64,000 nucleotides of DNA from Melieria omissa (lineage: Eukaryota; Arthropoda; Insecta; Diptera; Ulidiidae): assembly GCA_963971225.1 (NCBI GenBank), contig OZ020269.1, positions 87,192,283 to 87,256,282 on the forward strand, given 5' to 3'. Under the pieces are notes generated by a model. The model was not told the DNA's origin. It saw nothing but the letters and a program-made list of their open reading frames with translations, and ran no database searches. Positions within the stretch are counted from its first letter, which is position 1, and each line of letters begins with the position of its first letter. Position numbers and translations under genes: made by a program. Shown here piece after piece: positions 45,530 through 58,346 of this stretch.

Positions 45530-47290
45530 ATTTAAATTCGATTTAAATTTGAATTTGAATTTCAGTTTGAGTGTAAACTTAAGTTGAAATTTTAGTTTGA
45601 GTTAAAGTTTAAGTTTGAGTTTTAGTTTGATTTTAGTTGGAGTTTGTGTTTCGGTTTGAGATTGAGCTTGAAATTGGGTTTGATTTTGAGTTTGAGTCTG
45701 AGTCTGAGCCTGAGTTTGAGTTCCAGTTTGAATTTGAGTTTGAAATTGAGCTTGAATTTGAATTTAAGTTTTAATTTTAGTTTGAGTTTGAGCTTGAATT
45801 TGAATTTGAGTCTGAGTTTGAGTTGAAGTTTCACTTCAGTTTTAGTTTGGCTTTGACCTTGACTTCGACTTTGAGTTTGAGCTTAAGTATGAGTTTGAGT
45901 TTGAATTTGAGCTTGAGTGTAACTTTGAGTTTAAGTATGAGTTTGAGTCTAAATATGAGTTTGATGTTAAGCTTGAAATTAATTTTTATTTAATTTTTAA
46001 TTTAAATTTTATTTTAATATTCATTTTAATTTTAAATCTAATAAAATTTTTTATTTTAATTTTAGTTTAAATATTAATAAAAATTTCGTTTATTTTTAGA
46101 TTTCATTTTAATTTGAAATCTAATTAAATTTTTTATTTTAATTTCAGTTTAAATATTAATTAAAATTTTAGATTTCATTTATTTTTAGATTTCATTTTAA
46201 TTTTAATATTAATTTAAATTAAATTTTAGTTTAATATTAGTTTTAATTCTAATTTTAGTTTTAGTTTTAATTTTAATTTTGATTATTTATTAATTTTAAT
46301 TTTAGTTTTTCTTTTAATTTAAGATTTAATTTTAGTTTGAATTTACATTTTAATATTAATTTTAATTTTATTTTTTGTTTTAGTTTTAGTTTTAGTCTGA
46401 ATTTTAATTTTAATTGAAATTTTAATTTTGATTTCAATTTATATTTCAATTTGAATTTTAATCTTAATTTTAATTTAAATTTTAATTTCCATCTTTATAT
46501 CAATTTCCATTTTCATTTCAATTTTAATGGCAATTTCCATTTCAATTTTAATTTTAATTTAAATTTTAGTTTTAATTTTAATTTTTCTTTTAGTTTTAAT
46601 TTTATTTTAGTTTTAGTTTTAATTTTAATTTTTCTTTTAGTTTTAATTTTAATTAAATTTTAGTTGGAATTTAAATTTTTTTTAAATTTTGGTTTCAATT
46701 TCCATTAAAATTTTAATTTCAAATTTAATTTTAGTTTTAGTTTTAAATTTAGATTTAGATTTAGTTTTAGATTTAGATTTAATTTTTTATTTTTATTTTG
46801 ATTTCAATTTCTGTTTCAATTTCCATTTGAATGTGAATTTCAATTTCAATTGCAATTGCAACTCAAATTCAAACCTGAAATAATTTTTTCATTTTAATTT
46901 TAATTTCAATTTCAATCGCAACTTCAAATTTGATTTAATTTTAATTTAATTTTAACTTAATTTTATTTCATTTCATTTCATTTATTTAAAATTGAACTTG
47001 AACTTGTTTTCTTTAATTTCATTCAATTTAATTTCAATTTAATTTCAGTAAATTTCATTTGAATTTAACTTCGGTTTAATTCAGTTTAATTTTAATTTTA
47101 ATTTCATTTCATTTATTGAAAATTTAAATCAACTCATTTTTAAGTTAAATTTGATATAATTTCAATTTGAGTTCAGTTTCAATTTGACTTAAATTGATTG
47201 AAATTCAGTTTCACTTCAGTTCAATGAAATTTCACTTCAATGAAATTTAAATTTTCATTATGAAATTAAATTTAAAAATCACTTTTAATT
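45530..47290. repeat. Degenerate hexanucleotide-derived array, about 1.75 kb
   Basis: The array is built from units near TTTGAG/TTTGAA at 45,530-45,970, shifting to TTTTAA/TTTTAG at 45,970-46,900 and to TTTCAA/ATTTCA at 46,900-47,290. Stop-free frames such as KLKLKLKFKFKL or LSLSLSL arise from the hexamer period and are not genes. The gradual change of unit along the array suggests a long history of slippage plus mutation. Confidence 0.92.
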
Positions 47291-49524
47291 CATAAATTAA
47301 AACTACTGGAAAACATTTAGCAATTACAACCGCAATGAAACTTCACAGTTAGTCGCTGTCTACCGCAGTCGACCAAAAGTGCAAACAGCTGAAATTTCAC
47401 TTTCGCCACAACTGCAGCCACCACATCGACCACTGCGAACCGCACCGCACCGCAACTGCCAACAGACAAGTCTACACTTTCGTGCACACTTGCTACAACT
47501 GTTCATACATGTATGTCTGCATGTATATACATGTCTGTATTACGTTTGCTTTTAATGCCAATATTAATTTTCTACTCATTTGTTTTTAATTTTATGAAAT
47601 TTCCACAACATAATTTTAAGTGGGCTGCCATTTCCTTCTCGCTTAATGTTCTCTCACCAGTCAAACGTTATATTTTTATTGCTGCGGCCATTTCAGTGCT
47701 AACGAAGAGACGCATAGACGTGTACATACAAAAATATGTATGTGTATGTATGTATGTGTGTGTGTGAGTGCAAAGATTAAATTACAACACAATAAAAGTG
47801 GAAGTTATTAAATTTGTTGGTGTTGTTTTGGCAGTGTAGCTGCTGTCGGCAGTTTTTTTTATGGATGCCGAATTTATTTTGGCATTAAAAAGCAGAGTAA
47901 GAAAAAAAAGCGAGCGTGAGAGAGGGAGAGAGGAAGCCATATAAGACGAATCCATGGGGCGCTGTTAAGACGTCATTATGTGATATTATAGAACCCAATG
48001 GACAGCCGAGCAAATAGGAAGATGGCTGAAAAATGTTTGAGTTGGAATGAGGCCGCAAGTAAAACAAGCAAGAAGTAAGTAGAAAATGAGAAGAAGAAGA
48101 AGACAAAGGGAAGGTCAAGGGAGCAAGTGCAAACGTAGTATGAGGGCAAGAAATGGGCCAAAGTGGGGAAAGTGAGATAGTATGAGTGAAATGATATGAA
48201 CGGCAACACGCAAAGGGAGTTTGAAGCTTTCAAAACAACGAAAGTGAGGTCGTCAGTGCTGTCAGAGTATCGTCAGCGATTGTAGCGTCAGACGCAATTC
48301 GGTGTGACCACTAATTGGTTTTATACGACTCAATAAACATAAATGATGGTCATCCAATTCAGGCACTGGACTCAAAATGTACTCGTCTGCAGTAGACTGC
48401 GAACAAGGAAAATCAGCTGAGAATTTGACGAGTAGCTAGTGGTTTTTAGTGCCATTAAAATTGATAGCGAGATGATTTGGGTTATAAAAAACCAAAACAT
48501 AAAAAAGCAGTGTTAAAAAAATTGTGTTTGGTAGAAAAGTGAACAAATTTAAACCTCATTAGGAAGTCTATTTAAAACAAAGTGTCTTCAAGACTTGTTC
48601 TTTTCAAAGTATACAGATTTCACTTATGCCAGCGCTTTTTCCAAAAATATAAAAAATAAGTAGCACGGCAGCCGTAAAGGAAACCAAAGTTGTATCGCTT
48701 TCGTGCCAATTCCGAATACAGGAAGTGAGAGGATTTTGAAGTGTATGAGGTGGAAATTTTCATAGATCTATCAGCTAGGGACTTTACTAACTAAATTGAC
48801 TGATTTTCGGAAATTTTATGAAGCGAACCAAATGGATCTCTTAAACTTCGGGCCCGGTCATCCAGGGATCTACCGCAATCATTGACCTTCTCCTAATTAA
48901 TGGTTCACAACCATGTATCCGGACATCTCATCTTCGAAGCACCGTGTACATACAAGTAACTCCCTCAACAATGTTTATTCGTCCTGTGTTGCCTAATGTC
49001 ACAGTTTCTTGTTGTCAAGGCATTTAGTCATCTAAACGCTCTCCAATTTAAACTTAGAACTCTTTTGGCCTCGCTGACCGTTAAGACTGCTTAAAACTGT
49101 CTATAGTTGGTCAACTCATTTTACCTCTTATGTTGCACTGAGTTCACACTATTACCCAAATTGTTTATTCAAATTCTTTAATTAAGTTCTACATCTCAGT
49201 CTTGTGTTTTCTCAGCTGAACCATATGCCAGGTTTTTTTGCTCCGTACGTACATGCCAACCTCAATAGTCCGATTGGTGGTATTTTGACTTCTTGAACCG
49301 GGGACCTAGATTAGAAACCTAGCTCGGGCTAGTGAAACACTCATCTACAAGTACACTTTTGGCAGGCAATGGCGTAACCTACGAATGTGAAAGAAAAACT
49401 GCCAACCACCGTTCGGATTTTCAGTGTTAAATTGTAGGTCACCTCACCCCTTTCTGCAGGCCGCTTGAAATGTGTGTTGAATGTTGAAAAAAAAACAGTG
49501 TTGCATACACATTTCAAAAAACGC
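47291..49524. other. Intergenic stretch, no recognisable gene
   Basis: 47,330-47,520 is balanced; TATG/GT repeats lie at 47,735-47,768. 48,240-49,520 is mixed sequence possibly including very old transposon debris (for example around 48,840-49,000 and 49,290-49,460), but no motif could be assigned. Confidence 0.45.
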
Positions 49525-49615
49525 GTGAAATATGTGGTATCACAATGGGCCTCTTAGGCCTGCGAGTATGTCTCTTACAGAGGCAGCCACCACATTCAAA
49601 CCTAACCTACATGTC
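49525..49615 (+). mobile_element. Non-LTR retrotransposon 3' end fragment
   Basis: GTGGTATCACAATGGGCC at 49,534-49,551, then TCTTAGGCC, and AACCTAACCTAC at 49,599-49,610. These match, in the opposite orientation, the 3' UTR of the 180-bp insertion at 10,427 and, less closely, that of the full-length element at 19,948. Only the last ~80 bp are recognisable. Confidence 0.6.
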
Positions 49616-50419
49616 CTCATACCCACACCAGGGCAACGCTACTACCACGAGCTCATCGGACCCAGGACTTTATTAAAAGAACTTTTTTTATATTCACATT
49701 TTTGTCATTATCTCTGTATAACTAAACGTGACATTTTTTTGATATTACTCAGTACAGCTTTTCCATTCAAAATTCGATACACCGTATATGAGATTCCAGC
49801 TTCAAACCAATCATTTAGCAATCTTGAACATTGTATTATGGATCATTTTTAAAAGTGAAGCTGGTCTTTTTTTGAGTATATATATTTACCAGTTAGTCTT
49901 TCCTAACACCTTTCGTACAGTTAAAATTGTGAATATGAGTTTACAACTTTCTTTGAATTTTATTACGCTCTATGGAATTTGCGTTTGCAGCGAACGCTAC
50001 ATGAAGCTCATTATAAAACAAATTATTGTAAATCATGTAAATACTTAATGAACCAATAACTAAATGTATTAATTATTGTTAAATAATAGATTTTAAATGC
50101 CTTGAAAGTGAATTCCGTTTAAACATTTTATAGGTTTTAATGAAGCCAAGATGACGAGGACTTATGCTGATATTCGTAGTAATGAGATCCGCTGCCATCA
50201 TTTAAAAATATTTACAAGGAAATTAGGACTCAATTTTTGGGAAGTAAGCAACGACATCGATCCTATTTGGTATCTTAAAGCCGTACGTAAATAAGTTTAG
50301 AGTTCTCTAACTGGGTTCCAATTTCTTGCGAAATTCCTCGCCTGTAACAGTTTAGCCTATTTATTTACCCCGGGTGAAGACGAGGTAGAGCGTGTCGATC
50401 TTTTTTCCGAGAAACTGCG

Positions 50420-50665
50420 CTGTCAGCTATGCTGGCATTCCTTCGCTATAAACTGGCCCATAACCTTCATCTCACAGATGATTTGGGAGTTCGCATTCAG
50501 ATCTATGTTATATGACATGGGTTTAGAATTGCGTTTAGAGCCTTCATAGGCAATGTCATTAAAGCCTCTGTTATAGACAAAGCAGACGACGATACACCAA
50601 ACCACAACACCGTAAGGCAAGACTGGTCTAATCGTCGTTGTATAGCACGGTGCAAAAGATTAGAC
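50420..50665 (-). pseudogene. Possible non-LTR retrotransposon RT fragment
   Basis: Minus strand reads APCYTTTIRPVLPYGVVVW, which matches the conserved RP-(I/V)-L-x-YG-x-x-VW segment after the RT domain of jockey/R1/LOA elements. The continuation to 50,423 is open but not recognisably related. This could be a chance resemblance over ~20 residues, so confidence is moderate at best. Confidence 0.4.
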
Positions 50666-53600
50666 AGACCTCATGTACTACCAAACATATTTGTTAATGG
50701 GTAAATAATGGTATTTACCAGCAGTCTACTTCGTCGTTATAAAAACTCGTATTTGCTTTGGACGAGGAACTTGGAACTTACCTTTCAACCAATATATCCA
50801 ATAGGATACAGCTTCCAACAAATTGTAAGGGCACCATGAGCGCCTCTCATAGAACTTGAATGTTGCTATGTACTCAAAGAAGAGTCAGACTAAAAATTAG
50901 CAATTGAACTAGTGAACTGCTTAAACTTCTTTTGGTAACAGACAATCGGAGTGTACTTCGCGTTTTTCATTGCACCGTACGACAAAAAGCCACTTTTGTT
51001 GAGACCCATCCAAAAGATATAATCTTGCATGAAACTCATTCATAGTAACTCAGTTTTTCATTTTTTGATCAGTCCGTTTAAAAGGACTTTAAAGTTTTAA
51101 GGACATACATATTTCAATGAATTTATTTCAATATTTGCAGTTGTGCAATGACGAAGTTATAAAATTGAAATGAAAGGGCAAACTTGTCGCTTTTTGACTA
51201 AATTATCAATTTGGAACTTTGAGGACCAAAATATGCCAAAAGGAGCAGAGTAAATCTAACCAGCTACTACACACTCAAGTATCATCAAAATAAGTTAAGA
51301 ATTATATCCATGGATGTATTTGCAGAATAAGTATTCAACTCTATGGGAGTTTTAGGGGTTCAAACTCTTAAATTTCTGTGTTTTTTATAAAAATTATGGT
51401 CAGCATATATTATTTCAAATTGATTTCTAGCTTTCCGTAACCACCGTAAGCGTGTTGAATGCATGAATTAGGTACACGGCCAGAAGGGACCCACAGAATC
51501 CATACTTTTTGCAATGTAGTAAAATAAATGGAAATAGTTCGAACGTTGAGCCATTTACCACGCCCGCATACACTTTCTACAAGAACCAACTGACAGCGAC
51601 CATGCCTGCTTGCCTTTCAGTTGCCATCGCCATAATGCCAAAAGCAACATGAAAATCCCAAATAATAACATTTGTGATTGTAATAATTTTCAAAAACCGC
51701 TGCATAATCAAAACTTTACAGTAACAACCAACGCAGACAGAAAAAAAAAACTTTTCATACGTTGCATATTTTTGCTCCATATGCCAACACGCCGTCGACG
51801 CCGCCGACGGCAGTGCGCCGCGGGAATGCGACGTTTTGGAAGTTTTACGCTGCGCTTTTGTTGCTGGCATGCGCGCAATAAATAATTTTGTCGCTGGCAG
51901 AAGCACGCTTTCGCTTTGGCTTAGAAGTTTCCTAATAAAGTTTCGAATGAAGTTTGTGCCTTCTTGCCGGCTGCACTTCCGCTGCAACGCGTCGACTGCG
52001 TTTTCAATTCGGTTGCGGACAAACTACCTAAGCAGCGGAAATTTTGCATATTTTTGAGTGTGAAAAGAGAGCGCAGAGCGAAAATGAAATGACAACCAAT
52101 GCGAGCGTGTACACATTTTCCATGCATACAATTTTTAGTTTGTTTGCTCTTTTTTGTTGCCATGTGGCAATATGGAACGTCAGAAGTTTATGAGTATGGG
52201 CCGGAAATCAATATGGTTTTGGTGTTGTTGTTGCCGTTGGCGTTGGCAATGCTTTTGTTGCAGTTGTAGTTAGTTCTTATTGAAATGGAAAAAGTTACAG
52301 TGCAAAGTAAAAGAGAGACGAAAAAAAGGCAACGCAAAGCTTTGAAAAGTCAGCTTGCAAGTGCTGCTGGCGTTTGCAAATTCGATTTTTTTCATTTTGC
52401 AGAAAATATTGCAAAGTTTTTTAATCGAGCACACAAACACTCAACGACACATGATTGCTCTCACTTTTTTTTTTTTTTTTTTGATACCAAAAGCGCTGCT
52501 TTTACACGCACAGATCGCCGATTAATCGTTTTCAAATTTGTATGCCATGTAAACATTTGTTTGTAATGACTGTATGGCTTTTTCTGGTTCTTGGTTACAA
52601 TCGAAAGTTGGTAGTTGGTCTTTACAAGTTATGTTGGTTGAAAATTTCAATATTCCTAGCTTACGGAAGGACTTTTCATAGCAAGAATAAATTTTATGTG
52701 ATGAAGGAACACAGAAAACGGTTCCCGAACCTTCTCATGACTTTCAAAAAAAGCACCGATTTCCGTACAAGTCCCGCCCAGGTTAAAGTGTATCACTCTA
52801 GGATTCTCGAACAAAGCCAAAAATCGATGGCTGATGCAAATCAGGAAACTAAGCAAGAAAAATTAAGAAAGACCTCAGTTCCATAAGAGAATTAACTCCA
52901 GTTGGTCCATTGTGTGACCACAAATATATTGAATTTCCACAGTCTGCAATGAATTTTGGAAGTTTCCCTTGCAAAATATGCAAATGATAGAAAGAATCCA
53001 CTGCATGTTACTCATACGCCCCGTTGTTCCTCTTGATATTTCAGTCTCATAACATGAAAAATATATTGATTTTTCCTAATTAACGCTAATTTCACTTAAA
53101 AATTATGAGTAAACCATATTTCCAAAAAAATTACTTATGGAATATAAAATGAATGGAAAATATTTCAAAAGCAAACAATTTACCTTTCAACAGCGCACAA
53201 AAATTAATCAAATTCAAATATTAATAACAATATCAATTAAATTAAATTTTCTGCAAAATTTCTAATAAAACCTGTACTCGTATAACACTTCACTCGGAAA
53301 CACTCGAAATACAACAAAAATACCCTACAACAACAAGCAGAGAGAGCACACAAAACAACGAATAGCTAACAGGACATTAATAAAAAATTCACCAATGTTT
53401 GACAATGTGAGAATAGCAAAACACAACAACAACATGAATGAACATAATAACAATAAAAACAACAACAACAAGCGCTTAATTAAATTGTTTGCGGGTATTA
53501 AAATGGCAAAATGTGTAACACAGCGGAACGAAGTAGACGCAACGAAAGGGAGCCAAAGCAAAAAAAAGTAAAGAAGCGGCAACAGAGAAAGAAGCTACAA

Positions 53601-55016
53601 TGTCTTTGGGAAGGAAATAATAGCAATGAGGGCAGCAACAAAAGCAACGCAATCAACAAAACAAAACAACAACAAAAAAAAACACGGAAACTTTTTACTT
53701 AACTGCGACAACAAAGCAACCAAAAGGGCGACAATCACGCAGACAGACATATAAAATAATATCCACATAATATTTACGCTACTTAACCCTTTTAAGCCCA
53801 AGTGCTTTTAATAAAAAAAAATAAAACAAATAATAATAAAGGAGCAAAAAATAGCATAAGCAATGCCAGCGCGCACGAACCAAGAAAGCACAGAAAAGCG
53901 ATAAAAAACCTCATTTTGCTGGGAGCGAAAGCAGCGCAATGTCGACACAAAACAATGGCCAGCCAGAGCCGCAAACGTGCTCGAAAAGGAAATTAAAAAT
54001 CTACGCCAAGTAGGTAGCGACAACAAGAATGGGTTGTCGCGGGTGTGTGGTAATGTAACACACACACACACACACAAACACACTGATAGCGCATTGTAAA
54101 CAATGCGTTGTTCCAGAGAAAGCAAAACCACACATTGTGTACATAAACATGCTCGCAAACGTATGTGTGTGAACCTGGCATACATGTGTGTATTGGTATG
54201 TATGTGTGTGTTGTATACGCGCAGAAAAGCAGCAAAAACACGCAAAATAATGCAATAAATCTTGACAATTTTATTACAGCCCACTTACTCGTGCGCTGGT
54301 CGTACTTGTGGTGTTCTTTTTTATTACAATTTTATGTTAATTTCATGGGCATTTTTATGTGTGTGCATATGTGTGTGTGTGTGTGTTCTACTTGTACTTG
54401 CACATTTTTTTATATTTATGTTGACGTTGGCATTTTGGTCGAGCATTGTTCGCATTTCCGACCTATACATCATTAACCCTTTTCTGGTGACATTTGATTT
54501 AATTTTTTGTTGCCTTACGGTAGCAATTTGGTGATTAATTTTGTGAAAACAAATAAACATTAAGTGGAATGTATCTACAGAGTGACAGCTATGAGTAGAT
54601 TCTAGAAGTAGTAAACAGGTGCGGCTATGGGTAAATGGAATGTGGTCTTCTGGGAAGTAGAATTGTAGAATTCAGTTCAAGGCGCAATTGAGACCAAAAG
54701 CCTCATGAACGCATTTGAAGTTTTGGATCACAAAGAGCGTCATGTGATTAATCTTCTAAGAAACCATGAGTGGTTCAACGCTTTTGACTCTTTGGAGCAC
54801 TAAGCGCATGAGGCATCTGTAACGCCTCAAGAAGCAACACTTTGCAGCGATAGGGGGAAAAAGAAGAAAGTATCTATGAAATAGATCCCTTACGGAGAAC
54901 TTTCCTGAAACATTTTTTAAACTCTGTGGTTGATTGGTTTCAACAGGGATCATCCAATAAACATTTAGTACGTGAAAGCTATTTTGATACCACTACTTCC
55001 AGTATACTGTAATGTA
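50666..55016. other. Intergenic stretch, no recognisable gene
   Basis: 51,550-52,560 is a GC-richer island. 53,300-54,540 carries CAA, CA and GT runs with long overlapping frames (for example minus 53,808-54,284) lacking domains. 52,542-52,886 plus is open for 114 codons without known family. I found no defendable gene. Confidence 0.5.
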
Positions 55017-55186
55017 TTGTCTTCTATACTACATATGTGACATCTATATCCACTCAGAGTGGCTAATGAAGGCAATTAGCGATTCACGGTGCATTATTCC
55101 CGGCTATTGTGTTGTCTTCTGGACAATCTATGTGACTTATTTTTCTAGTCCAAGAGGCTGATGAAAGCGAGTAGCGATTCACGGTG
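55017..55186. repeat. Imperfect tandem repeat, period 95 bp
   Basis: TTGTCTTCT (55,017; 55,112), TGTGAC (55,036; 55,131), GGCTrATGAA and TAGCGATTCACGGTGCA (ending near 55,093 and 55,188) recur in the same order with a 95-bp spacing. A weaker third start (CTTCTGGACAA) lies near 55,242. Non-coding. Confidence 0.75.
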
Positions 55187-55340
55187 CACTTCGCTTTCTA
55201 TCTACAATTTTGGTATATTGATCTGCCTAGAGTACCTTACAGCCTTCTGGACAAGGTCAGATAGGCGTGAAGAACGGTTTGCTTCTCTTTTCGGGTTCTC
55301 ACTACTACGATAAGTGGTACTAAAAAAGATGTTTAAAGCC

Positions 55341-55494
55341 CATTGGCGGATTCAGGGGTGTTTTAGGTGTTTAAACCCCCGCCGAAATATAAGGATCGAC
55401 TTTTAAACTAAATACAAATCAAAAGGCATTTTATGAATATTAAAGCATTACTTTTTGAACCCCCCCCCGAAATATTTTTCTGAATCCGCCCCTG
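55341..55494 (+). mobile_element. hAT-type MITE, 154 bp
   Basis: Inverted tips CATTGGCGGATTCAG (left) and the complement of CAGGGGCGGATTCAG (right). It is flanked by TTAAAGCC (55,333-55,340) and CTAAAGCC (55,495-55,502), an 8-bp duplication with one mismatch. The interior has two C-runs (GAACCCCCCCCCG). It belongs with the copy at 61,795-61,931. Confidence 0.88.
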
Positions 55495-55502
55495 CTAAAG
55501 CC

Positions 55503-55893
55503 TCTGATGACGGCAGTTAGTCTTACAGGATTCCGGTAAGAGCTGTAAGAGCTTTGCAGTCCTGTTCCGGTTGTATGTTAACCAAAGTTATCTACTGATT
55601 TTACAAAAGTTCATTCTCTACGACTTGGTAAAAGAAGAAAGAGAAAATTCCTTCGAGACATTGCCTTTGATTGAAAACAGTGGGGTTTTAACCATGAGAG
55701 CCTCATTCTCATCAGAAACGGAGTATCTTCGAGTCAGTTCAGTTTCTTGTTCATTGTGTACTGGCACTCAGATCAAGGTAACTTTAAGCCAATAAGCTAA
55801 CTCCGAAAGGACCTCTTTGTATTCTCGCTCCACTTTTGACGTCAAGATTAATGAGTAGAGTGCCTTCATCGTGAAGTGGCTGTCAGTTATTCT
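55503..55893. other. Unassigned segment
   Basis: A 74-codon plus frame (55,571-55,795) has no recognisable family. Nothing else is visible. Confidence 0.4.
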
Positions 55894-56338
55894 AGTTTTA
55901 CGAAAATTTAGTTCGCATAGGCAAAGTTCGTATCGCTGAATTGTGCCAAAATAAAACACACTGAAATGCTTTAATGCAGTTCGCCACTGTATCACTTTAT
56001 TTTTACTTCAATTATTTTCTAGTCACTTTACTTTTACTTCAATTATTTTCTAGTCACATTACTTTCACTTCACTTTTCTTATTCGTGTCACACAGTTACT
56101 TGTCAAAACCAAACTGACTCGGAGCACCATTTTCGGCTGCCTTTTTGAATTGTCTACTCGGAGCGTAACTCGTTCTCAAACATTCCAGCATTGCCTCGAA
56201 CCGTCTCTGCAATGATTCGTGCAAAATTACCACTGCTCCTATAAGTATGCAACGCTGATGCTACCAAAAAGTGCCCGTTCCGTATCGTCCTGTTATCTAT
56301 GCTTAGGGACCCGCAGTTGCGTCAAGCTTTATCGTCAC
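55894..56338 (-). mobile_element. Solo LTR of the TGTAACGA family, about 445 bp
   Basis: Minus orientation. The 3' side reads TGTGTTTTATTTTGGCACAAT and CTAAATTTTCGTAAAA. The 5' side reads GTGACGATAAAGCTTGACGC, corresponding to TGTAACGATAAGACAG in the cleaner copy. It contains AATAAAGTGATAC (likely polyadenylation region) and an internal 29-bp phrase (CAATTATTTTCTAGTCAC) duplicated at 56,009-56,055. Limits are inferred by alignment to the other LTRs. Confidence 0.78.
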
Positions 56339-56484
56339 TCCAGTAATGTTTTGTAGGCCTCTTACAGGAAAATTTGTAGAACTTGGCTACCAGTTCTATG
56401 CTGCCAGCTTCCTTGATAGATAGAACAGACCAGTTGCGCCTGGACAATGCTCAAAGTATTTGAGAGCCGAATGGATACATTTAG

Positions 56485-57289
56485 CAGTGTTACCAGATCA
56501 GGAGATTTCCTCCTAGATTTAGGAGATTCTTGGCCTTTAGGAGAATTTTTTAGGAGGAAGAATTGTTTAGGAGAAAGTTAAGGAGATTTATATTTTATGT
56601 TGGGGGAATTTTCGGATCCTAAGTTGATTTTCGGGAGATTTTTGGATAAAGAAGTATGATGTATAGGGAACACTGCAACAAAACATATTTTGGCAACTAT
56701 TTTAATAGTCAAAGCTCCCTATTGTGTTAAAAATTTGTAAGCTTACAACATGTAAGTTCGTTCTCTCTCGTTCTTACTTATTGCTGTCACAATGAAATGG
56801 CGCCAAAAATTGCACTTTTTATTTGACTCATTTGTTAAATGTTTTGTTTTTGTTAAGTTTTTGTTGTTAAACTGAAGATGAATAAAAAAATATTGCATTG
56901 CATTGCAGAGAAAAAAGATTGCATTAAAAATAATTATATATATTTTTCTTATTTTTTTATGAGAAGTTCCTTCTTCCTTCCTCTTACTTCCTCTAAAATG
57001 ACGCAAATTATTAAAAACAATTAAGGAATTTTTTTTTTTTTTGGTTGAAGTTTAGTTCTTCAAATTGTTTGTGCAAATTGTTGTTGAGATTTTTTAACTT
57101 TTGGGAGGAAATTTCAGTATTTTTTTAAGATTTAGGAGAGATTTTTTTTACTTTTGGGTTTAAGTTTAATTCCTCTAAAGTGACGCAAATTATAGAAAAA
57201 TAATTTAAGAAATTGTTTACTTTTGGGAGTAAATTTAAGAACTGTTTTAAGATTAAGGAGAAAGTCATTTCAGGTATCTGGCAACACTG
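56485..57289. mobile_element. hAT-like non-autonomous element, 805 bp, perfect 8-bp duplication
   Basis: Tips CAGTGTTACCAGAT (left) and the complement of CAGTGTTGCCAGAT (right), flanked by a perfect ACATTTAG duplication (56,477-56,484 and 57,290-57,297). The interior is AT-rich and non-coding. It includes GGAGATT-rich ends and an internal repeat of TTCCTCTAAAnTGACGCAAAT (near 56,988 and 57,171). Confidence 0.93.
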
Positions 57290-57297
57290 ACATTTAG

Positions 57298-58342
57298 TCT
57301 GCGATGTTCGAAGAAGACTCTCGCTCCGACTCTGCACTTCATCTTACAGCAGATTATTCAACTTTTTTAGGAAGCTAAACTTTATTTAGTATTTTTCGAA
57401 TATTTTCTACAATATGTGAAAACTAATTTTTACTGAACTTATTTTTTTTTAATATTTTTATTTAACACATAAATGAAGAGAACAAATTGACCATATTCAT
57501 GCATTATGATGTTTTTTTCATATTAAAATTTTTTATATAAAACTTCTGTTTTTATCATCATGAAAATTGCCAAAACCTGCTGCTGTGCACAAAATATTTA
57601 TGCGCTGTGTGAATGTGTGTGCACATTTTTTTAGCTTAGTTAAATCAGAAAATATTTATTTACAGGCCAGTCAGCTAGTCAGCCAAACGGTCAACTAGTC
57701 AAAACAAGCGAAAACGTAGCGAAAAACGTTTTTGCCAAATTAAATTATAAATTCATGTTTTCAGCAAAACTATGTAAACTGAGTATGGCGCGCGCAAAAT
57801 GTTTGAACAAAAATATGCATAAAAATTCATACATATGAATAAAGTTCATACATTCCATTTGTATGCATAAATGCGGCACGAAAATTGCCCGTAGTGACCA
57901 GTGGAAATGGAATAAAACGGCAAAGAAAAGAATGTTGACAGAATTATGAGCGAATAATTGGTAAAACGTGTACACAAACAGAGAAAATTTTGGTGTACAG
58001 TGGTGTGAAAAATTGTGGACGGAAAAAGGGAAAAATATATAAAATTAACAACTATTTGGTCTTTTTAAAAGAAATCTCTGATATTTTAAATTGAAAATTT
58101 AAATTGAAGAATTTAGAATGATACGATTTTATGTATTTATGTTTTATTTAGTTATGTGGCCTACAAACAAAGGTTCTTAGAGACAAATAAAGAGACTGAT
58201 CTTAATAAAATTAATAAAAAATGAATAAGGAATAAGGAATTAATAAAAAAGAAAAGAGTTAATACTGAGGCACTATAAACTAAGGTAATAGCCTACTGAG
58301 GAGAAACTAATTAAGGACGAGGTTGACTCCAGGAAGACAGGT
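57298..58342. other. AT-rich stretch, no recognisable gene
   Basis: T-rich with short frames only. A minus frame at 57,745-57,975 has no domain. Confidence 0.5.
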
Positions 58343-58346
58343 TTAA

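Noticed and set aside
45622..46883. KLKLKF-, LSLSLN- and FNLNFN-type open frames
   Set aside because: Products of the hexamer array; open on both strands for the same reason.
50423..50620. Full retrotransposon ORF2 at 50.4 kb
   Set aside because: Only the RPVLPYGVVVW segment is convincing; the remainder does not match, so it is listed only as a low-confidence fragment.
52542..52886. 114-codon plus open frame with a Lys/Gln-rich tail
   Set aside because: No family resemblance and no supporting neighbours or splice context.
53780..54490. TTAACCCTTTT at 53,784 and TTAACCCTTTTC at 54,475 as ends of another TTAA element
   Set aside because: Both are in the same orientation and their inner sequences differ, so they do not form inverted ends.
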